A stretch of 64,000 bases of DNA from Lysinibacillus cavernae (lineage in GTDB: Bacteria; Bacillota; Bacilli; Bacillales_A; Planococcaceae): positions 62,001-126,000 of the forward strand of contig NZ_WMEF01000004.1 of NCBI RefSeq assembly GCF_009724685.1, in the 5' to 3' direction. This document shows, piece after piece, positions 27,228-36,581 of the stretch. A program made the translations under genes and the position numbers. The notes beneath the pieces were generated by a model. The model had not been told where the DNA came from and did not search any database. It worked only from the letters and a program-made list of their open reading frames with translations. Every line of letters starts with the position of its first letter. The first letter of the stretch is position 1.

Positions 27228-30200
27228 ATGGGACAAACAATTCCTGTAAAGCCAGCTGATGTCACATGGACAGATGATCAGTGGAAGGCGATTTATGCAG
27301 CTGGTCAAGATACGCTAGTATCTGCTGCGGCAGGGTCTGGGAAAACAGCGGTACTGATTAATCGTATGATTGAAAAAGTCATTGCTACCGAAAATCCCAT
27401 CAATGTAGATGAGCTACTAGTGGTGACATTTACGAATGCTTCAGCAGCTGAAATGCGCCATCGTATGTCAGAGGCACTGGAAAAAGCTATTGCAGAAAAT
27501 CCAACTTCTAATCATTTAAGGCGTCAGCTTAGTCTTGTTAATAAAGCGCAAATCTCAACACTGCATTCCTTCTGTTTATCAATCGTGAAGCAATATGCAT
27601 ACTTACTAGATATAGATCCAGGTTTTCGCATCGCTAATGAAGCAGAGATAGCCTTATTAAGAGATGATATTTTAGCAGATGTACTAGAAGATGCCTATGA
27701 TTCTGAAGATGAAGCACGAGTACAAGCCATCTATCGTCTTGTTGATAGCTTTACTTCAGATCGTGATGATCAGGCCATCGAAACGTTGATAAGTAAACTT
27801 TATGATACCTCACGTGTACATGCAGAGCCTCAAAAATGGCTGTGGGGTCTTCCACAGGCATACAATTTAGCTGAGGATGTGGCGATTGACGATTTAGAGC
27901 TATCTCAATACGTCAAATTGACTGTTCGCCATAGTCTAGAAGAAGCCTTCGTGTTAATTTCAGAAATGCGGGCGATTACATTACAGCCAGACGGGCCTGC
28001 CCCTTATGCTGAAACGGCTGAGGTTGATTTTGCCATGATTCAAGAAGGGATTCGAATTAGTCAAAATGGTACATGGCAAGAGCTATTTGATTATTTTGCA
28101 ACGGTTAAATGGTCTACATTAAAACGAGTATCCAAAGATGCTTTAGTAGATGTAGAACTTCAAGAGCTTGCGAAGAAAAAACGAGAAGCAGCCAAGAAAA
28201 TAATGAATAAAATCAAAGATACCTATTTTGTTCGTACGCCAGCACGCCTATTAGAAGAAATACGCTTAATGGCACCTATGATTGCAACCTTAGTGGGATT
28301 GACAGCTATGTTTAGCGAACAGTTCCGATTAGCAAAGCTAGAACGAGGAATCATTGACTTTTCAGATTTAGAGCATTATGCTTTGCAAATTTTAACTGTA
28401 GAGGTAGATGGCAAGTTACAGCCGTCACCAGTTGCACTAGATATGGAAAAGCGATTTAAAGAAGTACTTGTGGATGAATATCAGGATACAAATATGCTAC
28501 AGGAAACGATCTTACAGCTTGTCAAAACAGGTAAGGAGCAGGATGGCAACCTGTTTATGGTAGGGGACGTAAAACAAAGTATTTATCGCTTCCGTTTAGC
28601 AGAACCAAAGCTCTTTATGCGAAAATATAGTGATTTTTTGGAGACACCTGATGTAACGGGGATGCGAATTGATTTAAATGCTAACTTCCGAAGTCGAAAA
28701 GAAGTGTTGAATGCTACAAACTACGTATTTGCACAAATTATGGGAGAACGGGTTGGTGAAATTCTTTATGATGATAATGCGTCATTAAAGCCAGCAGCAC
28801 CTTATGATGAAAAAGAGGTACCCGTTGAGCTTGTCGTGATGCATCCTCCACAGGAAGAGGAAATGACGGAAGAGCCTGAGGAAATGACCAATGAAGCTAC
28901 TGAGCTAGAGGAATTGAAAAAATCACAATATGAGGCACGCTTTATCATTGATCGTATACGACAGATGATGGAAGATGGAACTACCGTTTATGATACGAAA
29001 ACAAAGACAGAGCGACCATTAAAGTATAGTGATATTGTGATTTTAATGCGTTCTATGACATGGTCGACAGACTTAGTAGAAGAATTCAAGTTAGCAGGCA
29101 TACCACTATATGCCGAGTCGTCTAAAGGCTATTTTGATGCGCTAGAAGTGATGATTATGTTAAATGTGCTCAAGGTGGTTGATAATCCCTATCAGGATAT
29201 TCCATTAGCTTCTGTATTGCGTGCACCATTTGTTGGTTTAACAGAAAATGAGCTGGCGAAAATCCGTTTAGCAGATCAAAAGGTACCTTTCTATGATGCT
29301 TTACGCCAATTTATTCGAAGTGAAGGACATGGGGTGCAGACAGCTACGTTTGAGAAGCTTCAACGCTTCATGCTAGCTTTTGAAAATTGGCGAGATTTAG
29401 CACGTCGCGGATCATTGTCAGATTTAATTTGGAAAATCTATTTAGATACTCATTATTATGAAATGGTGGGTGCAATGCCAAATGGCAAGCAGCGTCAGGC
29501 GAATCTACGTATTTTACATGATCGAGCATTAATGTATGAGCAGACAGCCTTTCGTGGGCTATTCCGCTTTTTACGCTTTATCGATCGTATGCGCACACGT
29601 GGAGATGATTTAGGCAGTGCCAAATCAATTGGCGAAAAGGACGATGTTGTACGTCTTGTGACGATCCACTCTTCTAAGGGATTAGAATATCCAGTAGTCT
29701 TTGTCGCAGGAATGGGACGTCCGTTTAACAAGATGGATTTTCATCATCCTTATTTATTTGACCAAGATTTTGGACTAGCGGTAAAGGCCATTGACCCAGA
29801 AAATCGTATTACGTATACATCACTACCATTTTTAGCTTTGAAGGAGAAAAAGGAGCTTGAAATGCGTGCAGAGGAAATGCGTGTTTTATATGTAGCGATG
29901 ACACGTGCAAAGGAACGTCTGATTTTAATAGGCTCTGTGAAGAATTGGGAGAAAACTCGCGACAACTGGCAGGATGTGCAAAGTCTACCGACAGATGCTC
30001 CTCTTCAAGAATACTTACGTGCTAGAGCAAATAGCTATTTCGACTGGGTAGGGCCAGCAGTGGCAAGGCACGCAGATTTTGCTACCGTAGCTACCACTTC
30101 ATACAAGGGAGTGGAAGATCATTCTCAGTGGGTGGTACAGGTCGTTGATACACGACACTATTCATATGAAATACAATCATTGGACGAAGAAGTACAGCTA

Positions 30201-30944
30201 TTGTTTGCAACGCCAGAGGATGAGGCATTACTATCAGAAATCACGACTCGCTTTCAGGCGCAGTATGCTTATCAAAAATCAACTAGAAAACGCTCCAAAA
30301 CATCTGTTAGTGAAATTAAGCGTTTAGAAAATTTACAGCGTCAGGAGGAACCTGAATATTATTTTGCAACTCCAGCCAAGCAAAACGCTTCTTCAATTGC
30401 ACCTAGACCATCTTTTTTACAGGAACAACAGTTAACAGGTGCTGAGATTGGAACAGCTATACACACAGTGATGCAGCATGTCCCACAGCGTGGATTTGGT
30501 GATATCAATGATGTAAAAGACTTTGTAGAGGATTTAGTAGCTAGGCAGCTTTTAACAGAGACAGAGGGAAAAGTGGTTCCAATAGCAAAAATTCTCCACT
30601 TCTTTGATACAGAAATTGGGCAACGCTTTAAACATGCAAAGCAAATACGTAGGGAAATGCCGTTTACCATTAGTAGAGTCGATGAGGATGGTGATGCTCA
30701 AATTGTGCAAGGGATTATCGATTGCTTATTTGAGGATGAATACGGCGATTGGGTCTTACTAGATTATAAGACTGACCGCATACTACCACCTTTTGCAAAG
30801 GAGCCTGCCTTGTCAAAGGAAATACTAGGTCGTTATGCTGTGCAAATTCGTGTTTATCGTGAGGCAATTGAATCGATTTTACACATCAAAGTGAGCGATA
30901 AAGTATTCTATTTATTCGATAATGAACAGACCGTACAGGCATAA
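27228..30944 (+). CDS. addA: ATP-dependent helicase/nuclease subunit A (AddA)
   Basis: The UvrD-like helicase and nuclease subunit of AddAB, 1238 residues (B. subtilis 1232). Visible are Walker A AAAGSGKTAVL near residue 37, VDEYQDTN (Walker B) near 415, GDVKQSIYRFR (motif III), IHSSKGLEYPVVF (motif V), VAMTRAKERL (motif VI) and the C-terminal nuclease motif GIIDCLFEDE...LLDYKTD. The ATG follows AAGGAGGTAG at the end of addB. The two form one operon. Confidence 0.98.
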   Translation: MGQTIPVKPADVTWTDDQWKAIYAAGQDTLVSAAAGSGKTAVLINRMIEKVIATENPINVDELLVVTFTNASAAEMRHRMSEALEKAIAENPTSNHLRRQLSLVNKAQISTLHSFCLSIVKQYAYLLDIDPGFRIANEAEIALLRDDILADVLEDAYDSEDEARVQAIYRLVDSFTSDRDDQAIETLISKLYDTSRVHAEPQKWLWGLPQAYNLAEDVAIDDLELSQYVKLTVRHSLEEAFVLISEMRAITLQPDGPAPYAETAEVDFAMIQEGIRISQNGTWQELFDYFATVKWSTLKRVSKDALVDVELQELAKKKREAAKKIMNKIKDTYFVRTPARLLEEIRLMAPMIATLVGLTAMFSEQFRLAKLERGIIDFSDLEHYALQILTVEVDGKLQPSPVALDMEKRFKEVLVDEYQDTNMLQETILQLVKTGKEQDGNLFMVGDVKQSIYRFRLAEPKLFMRKYSDFLETPDVTGMRIDLNANFRSRKEVLNATNYVFAQIMGERVGEILYDDNASLKPAAPYDEKEVPVELVVMHPPQEEEMTEEPEEMTNEATELEELKKSQYEARFIIDRIRQMMEDGTTVYDTKTKTERPLKYSDIVILMRSMTWSTDLVEEFKLAGIPLYAESSKGYFDALEVMIMLNVLKVVDNPYQDIPLASVLRAPFVGLTENELAKIRLADQKVPFYDALRQFIRSEGHGVQTATFEKLQRFMLAFENWRDLARRGSLSDLIWKIYLDTHYYEMVGAMPNGKQRQANLRILHDRALMYEQTAFRGLFRFLRFIDRMRTRGDDLGSAKSIGEKDDVVRLVTIHSSKGLEYPVVFVAGMGRPFNKMDFHHPYLFDQDFGLAVKAIDPENRITYTSLPFLALKEKKELEMRAEEMRVLYVAMTRAKERLILIGSVKNWEKTRDNWQDVQSLPTDAPLQEYLRARANSYFDWVGPAVARHADFATVATTSYKGVEDHSQWVVQVVDTRHYSYEIQSLDEEVQLLFATPEDEALLSEITTRFQAQYAYQKSTRKRSKTSVSEIKRLENLQRQEEPEYYFATPAKQNASSIAPRPSFLQEQQLTGAEIGTAIHTVMQHVPQRGFGDINDVKDFVEDLVARQLLTETEGKVVPIAKILHFFDTEIGQRFKHAKQIRREMPFTISRVDEDGDAQIVQGIIDCLFEDEYGDWVLLDYKTDRILPPFAKEPALSKEILGRYAVQIRVYREAIESILHIKVSDKVFYLFDNEQTVQA

Positions 30945-30952
30945 AGGACTTG

Positions 30953-31005
30953 TTATGATAACAGCAGGGCAATGCCGTTTTTCGCTTGCTCTGCTAAAAT
31001 CATAA
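30953..31005. other. Long hairpin between addA and the DUF418 gene
   Basis: TTATGAT-aac-AGCAGGGCAA and TTGCTCTGCT-aaa-ATCATAA form two perfect stems of 10 and 7 bp split by a 3/3 internal loop, around a 13-base loop. There is no T-run after it, so it is not a standard terminator. It could attenuate, protect the addBA 3' end, or be a repeat remnant. Confidence 0.7.
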
Positions 31006-31030
31006 CTGCTAGTCAAGAGGAGGCTATTTT

Positions 31031-32197
31031 GTGGAGTTAAAACCGACAATGTTGCAGGAACGAATGGCAACATTAGATATTTTACGAGGCATTAGTTTAG
31101 TAGGCATTTTACTTGTAAATATGTATACCTTTTATTTGCCAATGCCGCATATTGATTTGGCATCGTGGTTTACAACACCATCCGATATCGTTTGGCAGAA
31201 AAATATAGATATTTATGTGCAAGGAAGCTTTTACCCACTTTTTGCTATGCTATTTGGTTATGGACTTGCTATGCAATGGCAGAAGGCTCAGAGTCGTGAA
31301 CAAAATTTCTATACGCTAGGACTTCGTAGACTTTCCGTATTGTTTGCCTTCGGTTTTATACATGCCGTGCTTATTTGGTGGGGCGATATATTAATGATGT
31401 ACGCATTTTGTGGCGTTTTTTTAGTGCTTTTGCTACGTCTGAGTCCCGTTTGGTTATTGGTTAGTGCATTGATCATTAATGGTTTAATGCAAGTTTTCAT
31501 GCTAGTGATTGTAGGTATTATTAATTTTAATACGAAGGTTGATGATTATTTAGATATCGTATCTGTAGAGAAAGCAATTACGGCTTATGGTACGGGCAAC
31601 TGGTTAGATGCCTTTATGCAACGCTTAACAGATTTATCTACGCAGGCAGGAATAGGGATGTGGTTTGCAGCACTATTCACTATTTTACCGTACATGTTAA
31701 TTGGAGCAGCTGCATCAAAATGGCGTCTAGTGGAACGAGCTAAAGAGTTAAAGTGGCTATGGCTGACACTAGCGATCGCTGGATTAGTCATTGGTATAGG
31801 AGTCAAAAGTTTACCTATTATGTTTACACGAACATATTTATTAGATTATTTAAAGGTATACATAGGTGGTCCAATACTGGCAGTGGGCTATATTGGGGTC
31901 ATTGTGTTACTTTGCTTAGTGCCAATTGTACCGAAACTGCTTAGTCCTTTTGCTAAAATTGGTCGTATGTCATTAACGATGTATATTCTTCAATCAATTT
32001 TAGGCACTTGTTTATTCTATCAATTTGGCTTTGGCTGGTACGGTAAAGTAACAGTGGAAACAGGGGTATTGATTGCTATCGGGATAATTGCTGTGCAAAT
32101 GATCCTAGCAGAAATATGGTTATCAAAATGGAAACAAGGACCTTTAGAGGCAATATGGCGTAAATTAACCTATAAGAAAAAAGTGGAAGCACGTTAA
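31031..32197 (+). CDS. DUF418 family membrane protein
   Basis: A 388-residue multi-pass membrane protein. The N-terminus ERMATLDILRGISLVGILLV and the C-terminal DUF418 block (FAKIGRMSLTMYILQSILGT, then FGFGWYGKV) mark the family, also known from E. coli YeiB. These proteins resemble heparan-alpha-glucosaminide acetyltransferases in fold; no substrate is known. GTG start behind AAGAGGAGG. Same strand as addBA, 86 bases away across a hairpin, so coexpression is possible. Confidence 0.88.
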   Translation: MELKPTMLQERMATLDILRGISLVGILLVNMYTFYLPMPHIDLASWFTTPSDIVWQKNIDIYVQGSFYPLFAMLFGYGLAMQWQKAQSREQNFYTLGLRRLSVLFAFGFIHAVLIWWGDILMMYAFCGVFLVLLLRLSPVWLLVSALIINGLMQVFMLVIVGIINFNTKVDDYLDIVSVEKAITAYGTGNWLDAFMQRLTDLSTQAGIGMWFAALFTILPYMLIGAAASKWRLVERAKELKWLWLTLAIAGLVIGIGVKSLPIMFTRTYLLDYLKVYIGGPILAVGYIGVIVLLCLVPIVPKLLSPFAKIGRMSLTMYILQSILGTCLFYQFGFGWYGKVTVETGVLIAIGIIAVQMILAEIWLSKWKQGPLEAIWRKLTYKKKVEAR

Positions 32198-32321
32198 TAT
32201 ATTCCTCTTTATATGCATAATTTATGAAGATAGGACAACTTATAAAATTATTGTCGCAAAAGTAAGGCAATTTCTATTATATTGTTGTATTATGTAGAAA
32301 AAAGAAGGAGCTCTTAAAATC

Positions 32322-33224
32322 ATGAAAATTTTATCATTCAAATTAGGTGGACATGTAAGCTTTGGACCAAAAGTAAAAAAAGAAGAAGCGGTATGGGATG
32401 TACTCGCTATTCAAAATGAACTTCAAGTTCTCCCTTCTTTTTCAAGTTCAATCGTAGATGGCATTGCTTTAGGCTTTGATTTCGTTGAACAGATTCGTAA
32501 ATTAGTAGAAGCTGCGGAAAAATCAGATCGTGCTAATAGTTTTAAGCATGAATTTACAGATATCGAGTGGCTTTCACCAATCCCACGTACACCAAAAAAT
32601 ATTATGTGTATTGGTAAAAACTATGATGAACATGCTAAAGAAATGGGTGCCGAGGCAGCACCAACGGATTTAATGGTATTTACAAAATCGCCAACTGCTA
32701 TTGCGGCAGATGGCCAAACGATTTCCATTCATACTGATCTTTCTTCCAAAATGGACTATGAAGGTGAGCTGGCGATTGTTATTGGAAAACGTGGTAAAAA
32801 CATTCCTAAAAACTTAGCATTTGATTATGTATTTGGTTATACAATTGCCAATGATATATCGGCACGCGATTTACAAGATAAACATAAACAATTCTTCTTA
32901 GCTAAAAGCTTAGAAGGTACTTGTCCTCTTGGACCATATCTTGTGACAAAGGATGAAATTCCAAATCCACAAGACTTAACAATAGTGACAAAGGTTAATG
33001 ATGAAGTACGTCAAAACGGTTCTACGAAGGATATGATGTTCTCTGTAGAAAGTTTAGTATCTATCCTATCGCAACATGTCACTTTAGAGCCAGGAGATGT
33101 TATTTTAACAGGTACGCCTGCAGGAGTTGGTAAAGGGATGAACCCGCCACAGTTCTTAAAGGCTGGAGATACAGTAAAAGTATCTATTCAAGGAATCGGT
33201 ACATTAGTCAACCATTTTGAATAA
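32322..33224 (+). CDS. yisK: Fumarylacetoacetate hydrolase family protein, YisK-like
   Basis: A 300-residue enzyme of the FAH family. The C-terminal two thirds contain the metal-site motifs CIGKNYDEHAKEMG, DYEGELAIVIGKRG (metal-binding Glu residues) and DVILTGTPAGVG. The length and the 80-residue N-terminal extension fit B. subtilis YisK, reported to act as an oxaloacetate decarboxylase and to associate with the actin-like Mbl. addAB, yisK and yisL also lie close together in B. subtilis. The substrate here is inferred. Confidence 0.88.
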   Translation: MKILSFKLGGHVSFGPKVKKEEAVWDVLAIQNELQVLPSFSSSIVDGIALGFDFVEQIRKLVEAAEKSDRANSFKHEFTDIEWLSPIPRTPKNIMCIGKNYDEHAKEMGAEAAPTDLMVFTKSPTAIAADGQTISIHTDLSSKMDYEGELAIVIGKRGKNIPKNLAFDYVFGYTIANDISARDLQDKHKQFFLAKSLEGTCPLGPYLVTKDEIPNPQDLTIVTKVNDEVRQNGSTKDMMFSVESLVSILSQHVTLEPGDVILTGTPAGVGKGMNPPQFLKAGDTVKVSIQGIGTLVNHFE

Positions 33225-33235
33225 TGATGAGAATC

Positions 33236-33269
33236 ATCCGCGTGAGTCTTTCCTCCGCGGATTTTTTAT
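33236..33269 (+). terminator. Terminator after yisK
   Basis: Stem ATCCGCG / CGCGGAT followed by a T-run. Confidence 0.8.
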
Positions 33270-33408
33270 TTCATTCTGCACTCGATAGGTTGTGCGATAT
33301 TGAACCATAATTGATGTAAATTATGTGAACACTATTGTAATATTTGAAACCCTTTCCATCGCATGGTAGGATAGAGTTTGATAGAAAAATGAATGAGGTG
33401 GGACAAAC

Positions 33409-33777
33409 ATGAGCTTTTTAACTAGCCAAACGCATTTGCATATTACTACGTGGGTAGTTGCTATTGTTATCTTTTTAATCGCTGCGCTAATGGGCAAGCA
33501 ATCAAAAGGTTTACATATGGCATTACGTCTATTCTACGTATTAATTATCATCACAGGTGGGGCATTATTTATCCAAGCAATGGACTATGGTCAAGGTATG
33601 CTTTACGGCTTTAAATTCTTAGGTGGTATACTAGTAATTGGTATGATGGAAATGGTATTAGTACGTCAAAAGAAAAATAAACCAACAGGTATGTTTTGGA
33701 TTTTATTTGCAGTATTTTTATTTATTACATTGTTCTTAGGATTTAAACTACCAATGGGTATAAACTTTTTAGCATAA
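33409..33777 (+). CDS. yisL: YisL family membrane protein (DUF1516)
   Basis: A 122-residue protein with four membrane segments, beginning LTSQTHLHITTWVVAIVIF as in the UPF0344/YisL family of Bacillus; function unknown. Good GAGGTGG site before the ATG. Synteny with yisK supports the symbol. Confidence 0.88.
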   Translation: MSFLTSQTHLHITTWVVAIVIFLIAALMGKQSKGLHMALRLFYVLIIITGGALFIQAMDYGQGMLYGFKFLGGILVIGMMEMVLVRQKKNKPTGMFWILFAVFLFITLFLGFKLPMGINFLA

Positions 33778-33784
33778 TGATTAG

Positions 33785-33818
33785 AAAAGTCGTGAAGTAC
33801 TCGCTTCACGGCTTTTAT
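33785..33818 (+). terminator. Terminator after yisL
   Basis: Stem AAAGTCGTGAAG / CTTCACGGCTTT with T-rich tail. Confidence 0.8.
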
Positions 33819-33963
33819 TTTGCAAGAAGAGTAGATAGGGAGAACTGACACCTTTTTGCCGTAATTCATTTCGCATTTTCGTAAAATCTTTTGAAAAGAT
33901 AGCGACGTGACAGTGTTATTTGGTAAAATGACGATGGATTGGTTTGAAAGAGAGGGAATAACA

Positions 33964-35430
33964 GTGAAATTTAAGAAGTGGATAAGTGCGACGGCTGCAT
34001 CACTTTTATTAGCAACTTCATTTGTAAGTACTACACCAGTAGCACATGCAGATGAAAAAGCGACAACATCGATGGCAGAAGAAAGCATCTATGATTTACT
34101 CGTTGACCGTTTCTTTAATGGCTCGGGCACAAACGATTTTGATACGAATACGCAAGACCCTTCGAAATTTGCAGGAGGCGATTTTACAGGTCTGCAAGAT
34201 AAACTGAAATTTATCGGCGAGATGGGTTTTACAATTGTTTCTATTGGTCCTATTTTTTCTACCGAGAAATATGATGGATCCTTACTTACAAGCTACACAA
34301 CAATCGAACGTCATTTTGGGACAACAGAAGAATTCCAAAGTGTTGTAGAAGCTTATAAAGCTAAAAATATGTCCATCATGGTTGACTTCCCACTTAATAA
34401 TGTAAGTCCAAATCATGAATGGGCGAAGGATTCATCAAAAGCTGACTGGATTACTTCTACAAATAATGGACAAGTACAGTGGGATTTATCGAACAAAGCT
34501 GTGCAAGAGGCACTCATTCAATCAGCCACTGAATTTGTATCTACATATGATGTTGGTGGTATTCGTTTAACGAATATTGCAGAGGCTGATAAAGAGTTTG
34601 TCAATGCGATGATTGCAGCATTAAAAGAGACAAAAGCATCCCTTTATGTAATCGCTAATGAAGAAAGTGACGCTGATTTTGACGCAACTTTCTCACCAGC
34701 AGCTGCTGATGTTTATCGTAATATCTTTAAAAATGTTGATATGGATTCATCTAAATTAATGGAGCCTTTTACAGGAGAGAAACCGACACAGATTATGGTG
34801 GATTCACTTGAAACTCACCGCTTTACATTCGATTCTGCGACTGAAAATATGTTCCCGCCTACACGCTTAAAGATGGCGATGGGTGCTTTATTTATGCTAC
34901 CAGGGATTCCCGTTGTACAATATGGTACCGAGATTGCCATGAATGGGGAAACGAAGCCAGATACACATCAACTCTACAACTTTAAAACTGACGAAGAATT
35001 GATTGATTACATCAAAAATGTTCAATCCTTACGTAATAAATCCGCTACTCTACGTAATGGTGATTTTGAAGTCATTACAAACGAAAATGGCCTGCTTGTC
35101 TTTACACGTACTTCAGACGAAGAAAAGTGGGTAATCATGGTTAATAATACAGCCAAAACACAACGAGTTGACTTAACACCGGAACAACTTGGTGAAGGCA
35201 AAATGCTGAACGGAATTTTACATGAGGAAAAAGTTCGTATAAACGAAAAAGAAGTTTATCCTGTCATTTTAAATCGCGAAATGGTAGAGATTTATCAGGT
35301 TCGCAATGATGAGGGCTTAAACATGCCATATATGGTTGCCCTAGGCTTAGTTTGGGTCATCTTTATTGGCTTTGTTGTCATCATCATTAAACGAGGAAAA
35401 GTTCGCCGTAAAGAACAAGACTCTCAATAA
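33964..35430 (+). CDS. Membrane-anchored alpha-amylase-like (GH13) protein with degenerate catalytic sites
   Basis: A 488-residue exported protein: signal peptide ending ..PVAHA (residue 29), a GH13-type barrel, a C-terminal beta domain and a final membrane anchor (MPYMVALGLVWVIFIGFVVI) with a basic tail. The barrel aligns with Bacillus membrane-attached amylases (SIYDLLVDRFFNG, KFAGGDFTGLQDKLKFI, PGIPVVQYGTEIAMNG). The catalytic positions are altered: the nucleophile motif GxRxD reads GIRLT (T203), the FxxNHD block reads VDSLET (HD becomes L282-E283) and region I DxxxNH reads DFPLNN. Only the acid/base Glu (E233) seems kept. Start GTG 33964 fits GAGAGGGA and the signal peptide. Hydrolase activity is doubtful. 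Confidence 0.85.
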   Translation: MKFKKWISATAASLLLATSFVSTTPVAHADEKATTSMAEESIYDLLVDRFFNGSGTNDFDTNTQDPSKFAGGDFTGLQDKLKFIGEMGFTIVSIGPIFSTEKYDGSLLTSYTTIERHFGTTEEFQSVVEAYKAKNMSIMVDFPLNNVSPNHEWAKDSSKADWITSTNNGQVQWDLSNKAVQEALIQSATEFVSTYDVGGIRLTNIAEADKEFVNAMIAALKETKASLYVIANEESDADFDATFSPAAADVYRNIFKNVDMDSSKLMEPFTGEKPTQIMVDSLETHRFTFDSATENMFPPTRLKMAMGALFMLPGIPVVQYGTEIAMNGETKPDTHQLYNFKTDEELIDYIKNVQSLRNKSATLRNGDFEVITNENGLLVFTRTSDEEKWVIMVNNTAKTQRVDLTPEQLGEGKMLNGILHEEKVRINEKEVYPVILNREMVEIYQVRNDEGLNMPYMVALGLVWVIFIGFVVIIIKRGKVRRKEQDSQ

Positions 35431-35443
35431 TAGTAGAATAATG

Positions 35444-35487
35444 AAAATAGCATGCTAGGAGTTATCCTAACATGCTATTTTTTGTTT
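35444..35487 (+). terminator. Terminator after the amylase-like gene
   Basis: Stem AAAATAGCATG / CATGCTATTTT with an inner TAGGA/TCCTA pairing, then T-rich sequence. Confidence 0.85.
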
Positions 35488-35574
35488 TAATTCGGCAGAT
35501 GTCCATACTTTGAAAAAGAGCTTTTCGAACAAGTTCAAAAAAATCCAGACGAAGTTAAGCCGAGGTGGAATGAA

Positions 35575-36432
35575 TTAGCCTTGATAGCTTTTATTCGTAA
35601 AGAAGATAGCGATAGTGCCTGGTCCTACGTGTGAACCGATGGCTGATCCAATCATTGTAATTTGAACAGCTTGAGGTGAAAAGCGCTCCTGGATAGAAGC
35701 TTTTACTTCATTGGCAAAAGCTGCATCATCACTATGACTAATACCAATGATTTTATCCGTAAAGCTGCCACCACGCTCCTGCATTAAATCTAACATACGA
35801 GTGAGTGCTTTCTTTCGACCACGTGACTTTTCAATCGGTACAAGCTTGCCATCTTCTACATTTAAAATAGGTTTAATGCTAAGAAGCCCACCTAAAAAGG
35901 CACTTGCTTTCGATACACGACCACCTTTAGCAAGGTAATCTAAATCTTCCACTGTAAATAAATGCTCTACCTGAGGCGCAAATGCACTAATTTTAGACTC
36001 CATATCTTCTAACGATACACCTATATTTCGAAGTCGAACAGCTTCTTCCACGACAAGGCCATGTCCTAGAGAAGCACATTTAGAGTCGATAATGGCTAAT
36101 TTTAATGAAGGATATTGCTCTAGTACTTGATTGCGAATCATCTGAGCAGTACTATATGTGCCTGACAATTCCGATGAAAAGGCGATGTAAATGCCTTCTT
36201 CTTCATTTTTAGCTAGAGCTTCAAAGTGTTTCAAAAAAAGCTCAGGTGATACTTGTGATGTTTTTGGCTGAGCGCCTTGACGTATCGCATCGTAAATCTC
36301 TTTGGAATCAATTGAAATCACATCTTCATATTCTTTGTTGTTCAATTGCACTCGTAAAGGGAGTAGCACGACATCATTTTCTTCATAGTAAGACTTCGGT
36401 AAATCGCATCCACTATCCGTAAAAATCTTCAT
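35575..36432 (-). CDS. DegV family fatty-acid-binding protein (YitS-like)
   Basis: A 285-residue DegV protein. The N-terminal DSGCDLPKSYYEENDVVLLP, the SSELSGTYSTAQ loop and the C-terminal SAIGSHVGPGTIAIFF are family hallmarks. DegV/FakB proteins bind a fatty acid and present it to the FakA kinase. B. subtilis yitS, also DegV-family, lies with yitU, yitV and yitW, the genes next to this one. Transcribed after yitU on the minus strand, across an inverted repeat. Confidence 0.93.
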   Translation of the reverse strand: MKIFTDSGCDLPKSYYEENDVVLLPLRVQLNNKEYEDVISIDSKEIYDAIRQGAQPKTSQVSPELFLKHFEALAKNEEEGIYIAFSSELSGTYSTAQMIRNQVLEQYPSLKLAIIDSKCASLGHGLVVEEAVRLRNIGVSLEDMESKISAFAPQVEHLFTVEDLDYLAKGGRVSKASAFLGGLLSIKPILNVEDGKLVPIEKSRGRKKALTRMLDLMQERGGSFTDKIIGISHSDDAAFANEVKASIQERFSPQAVQITMIGSAIGSHVGPGTIAIFFTNKSYQG

Positions 36433-36479
36433 TCTCTTGTCCCCCTAATTTCAACTTACTTTTTCTTCTGTTATAGCCT

Positions 36480-36542
36480 TTTAACTTTATTCAGTCGGCA
36501 CTCTGACGGTAAATGGAAGGGATACCACTGAATAAAGTTAAA
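36480..36542. repeat. Perfect inverted repeat between yitU and degV
   Basis: 16-bp arms TTTAACTTTATTCAGT and ACTGAATAAAGTTAAA are separated by 31 bases. There is no T-run in either direction, so a terminator is unlikely. It may be a small palindromic repeat or a processing signal. Confidence 0.8.
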
Positions 36543-36581
36543 CCGGTAAAAATGGAATGTTAACTTGAACTTACTACTTAA

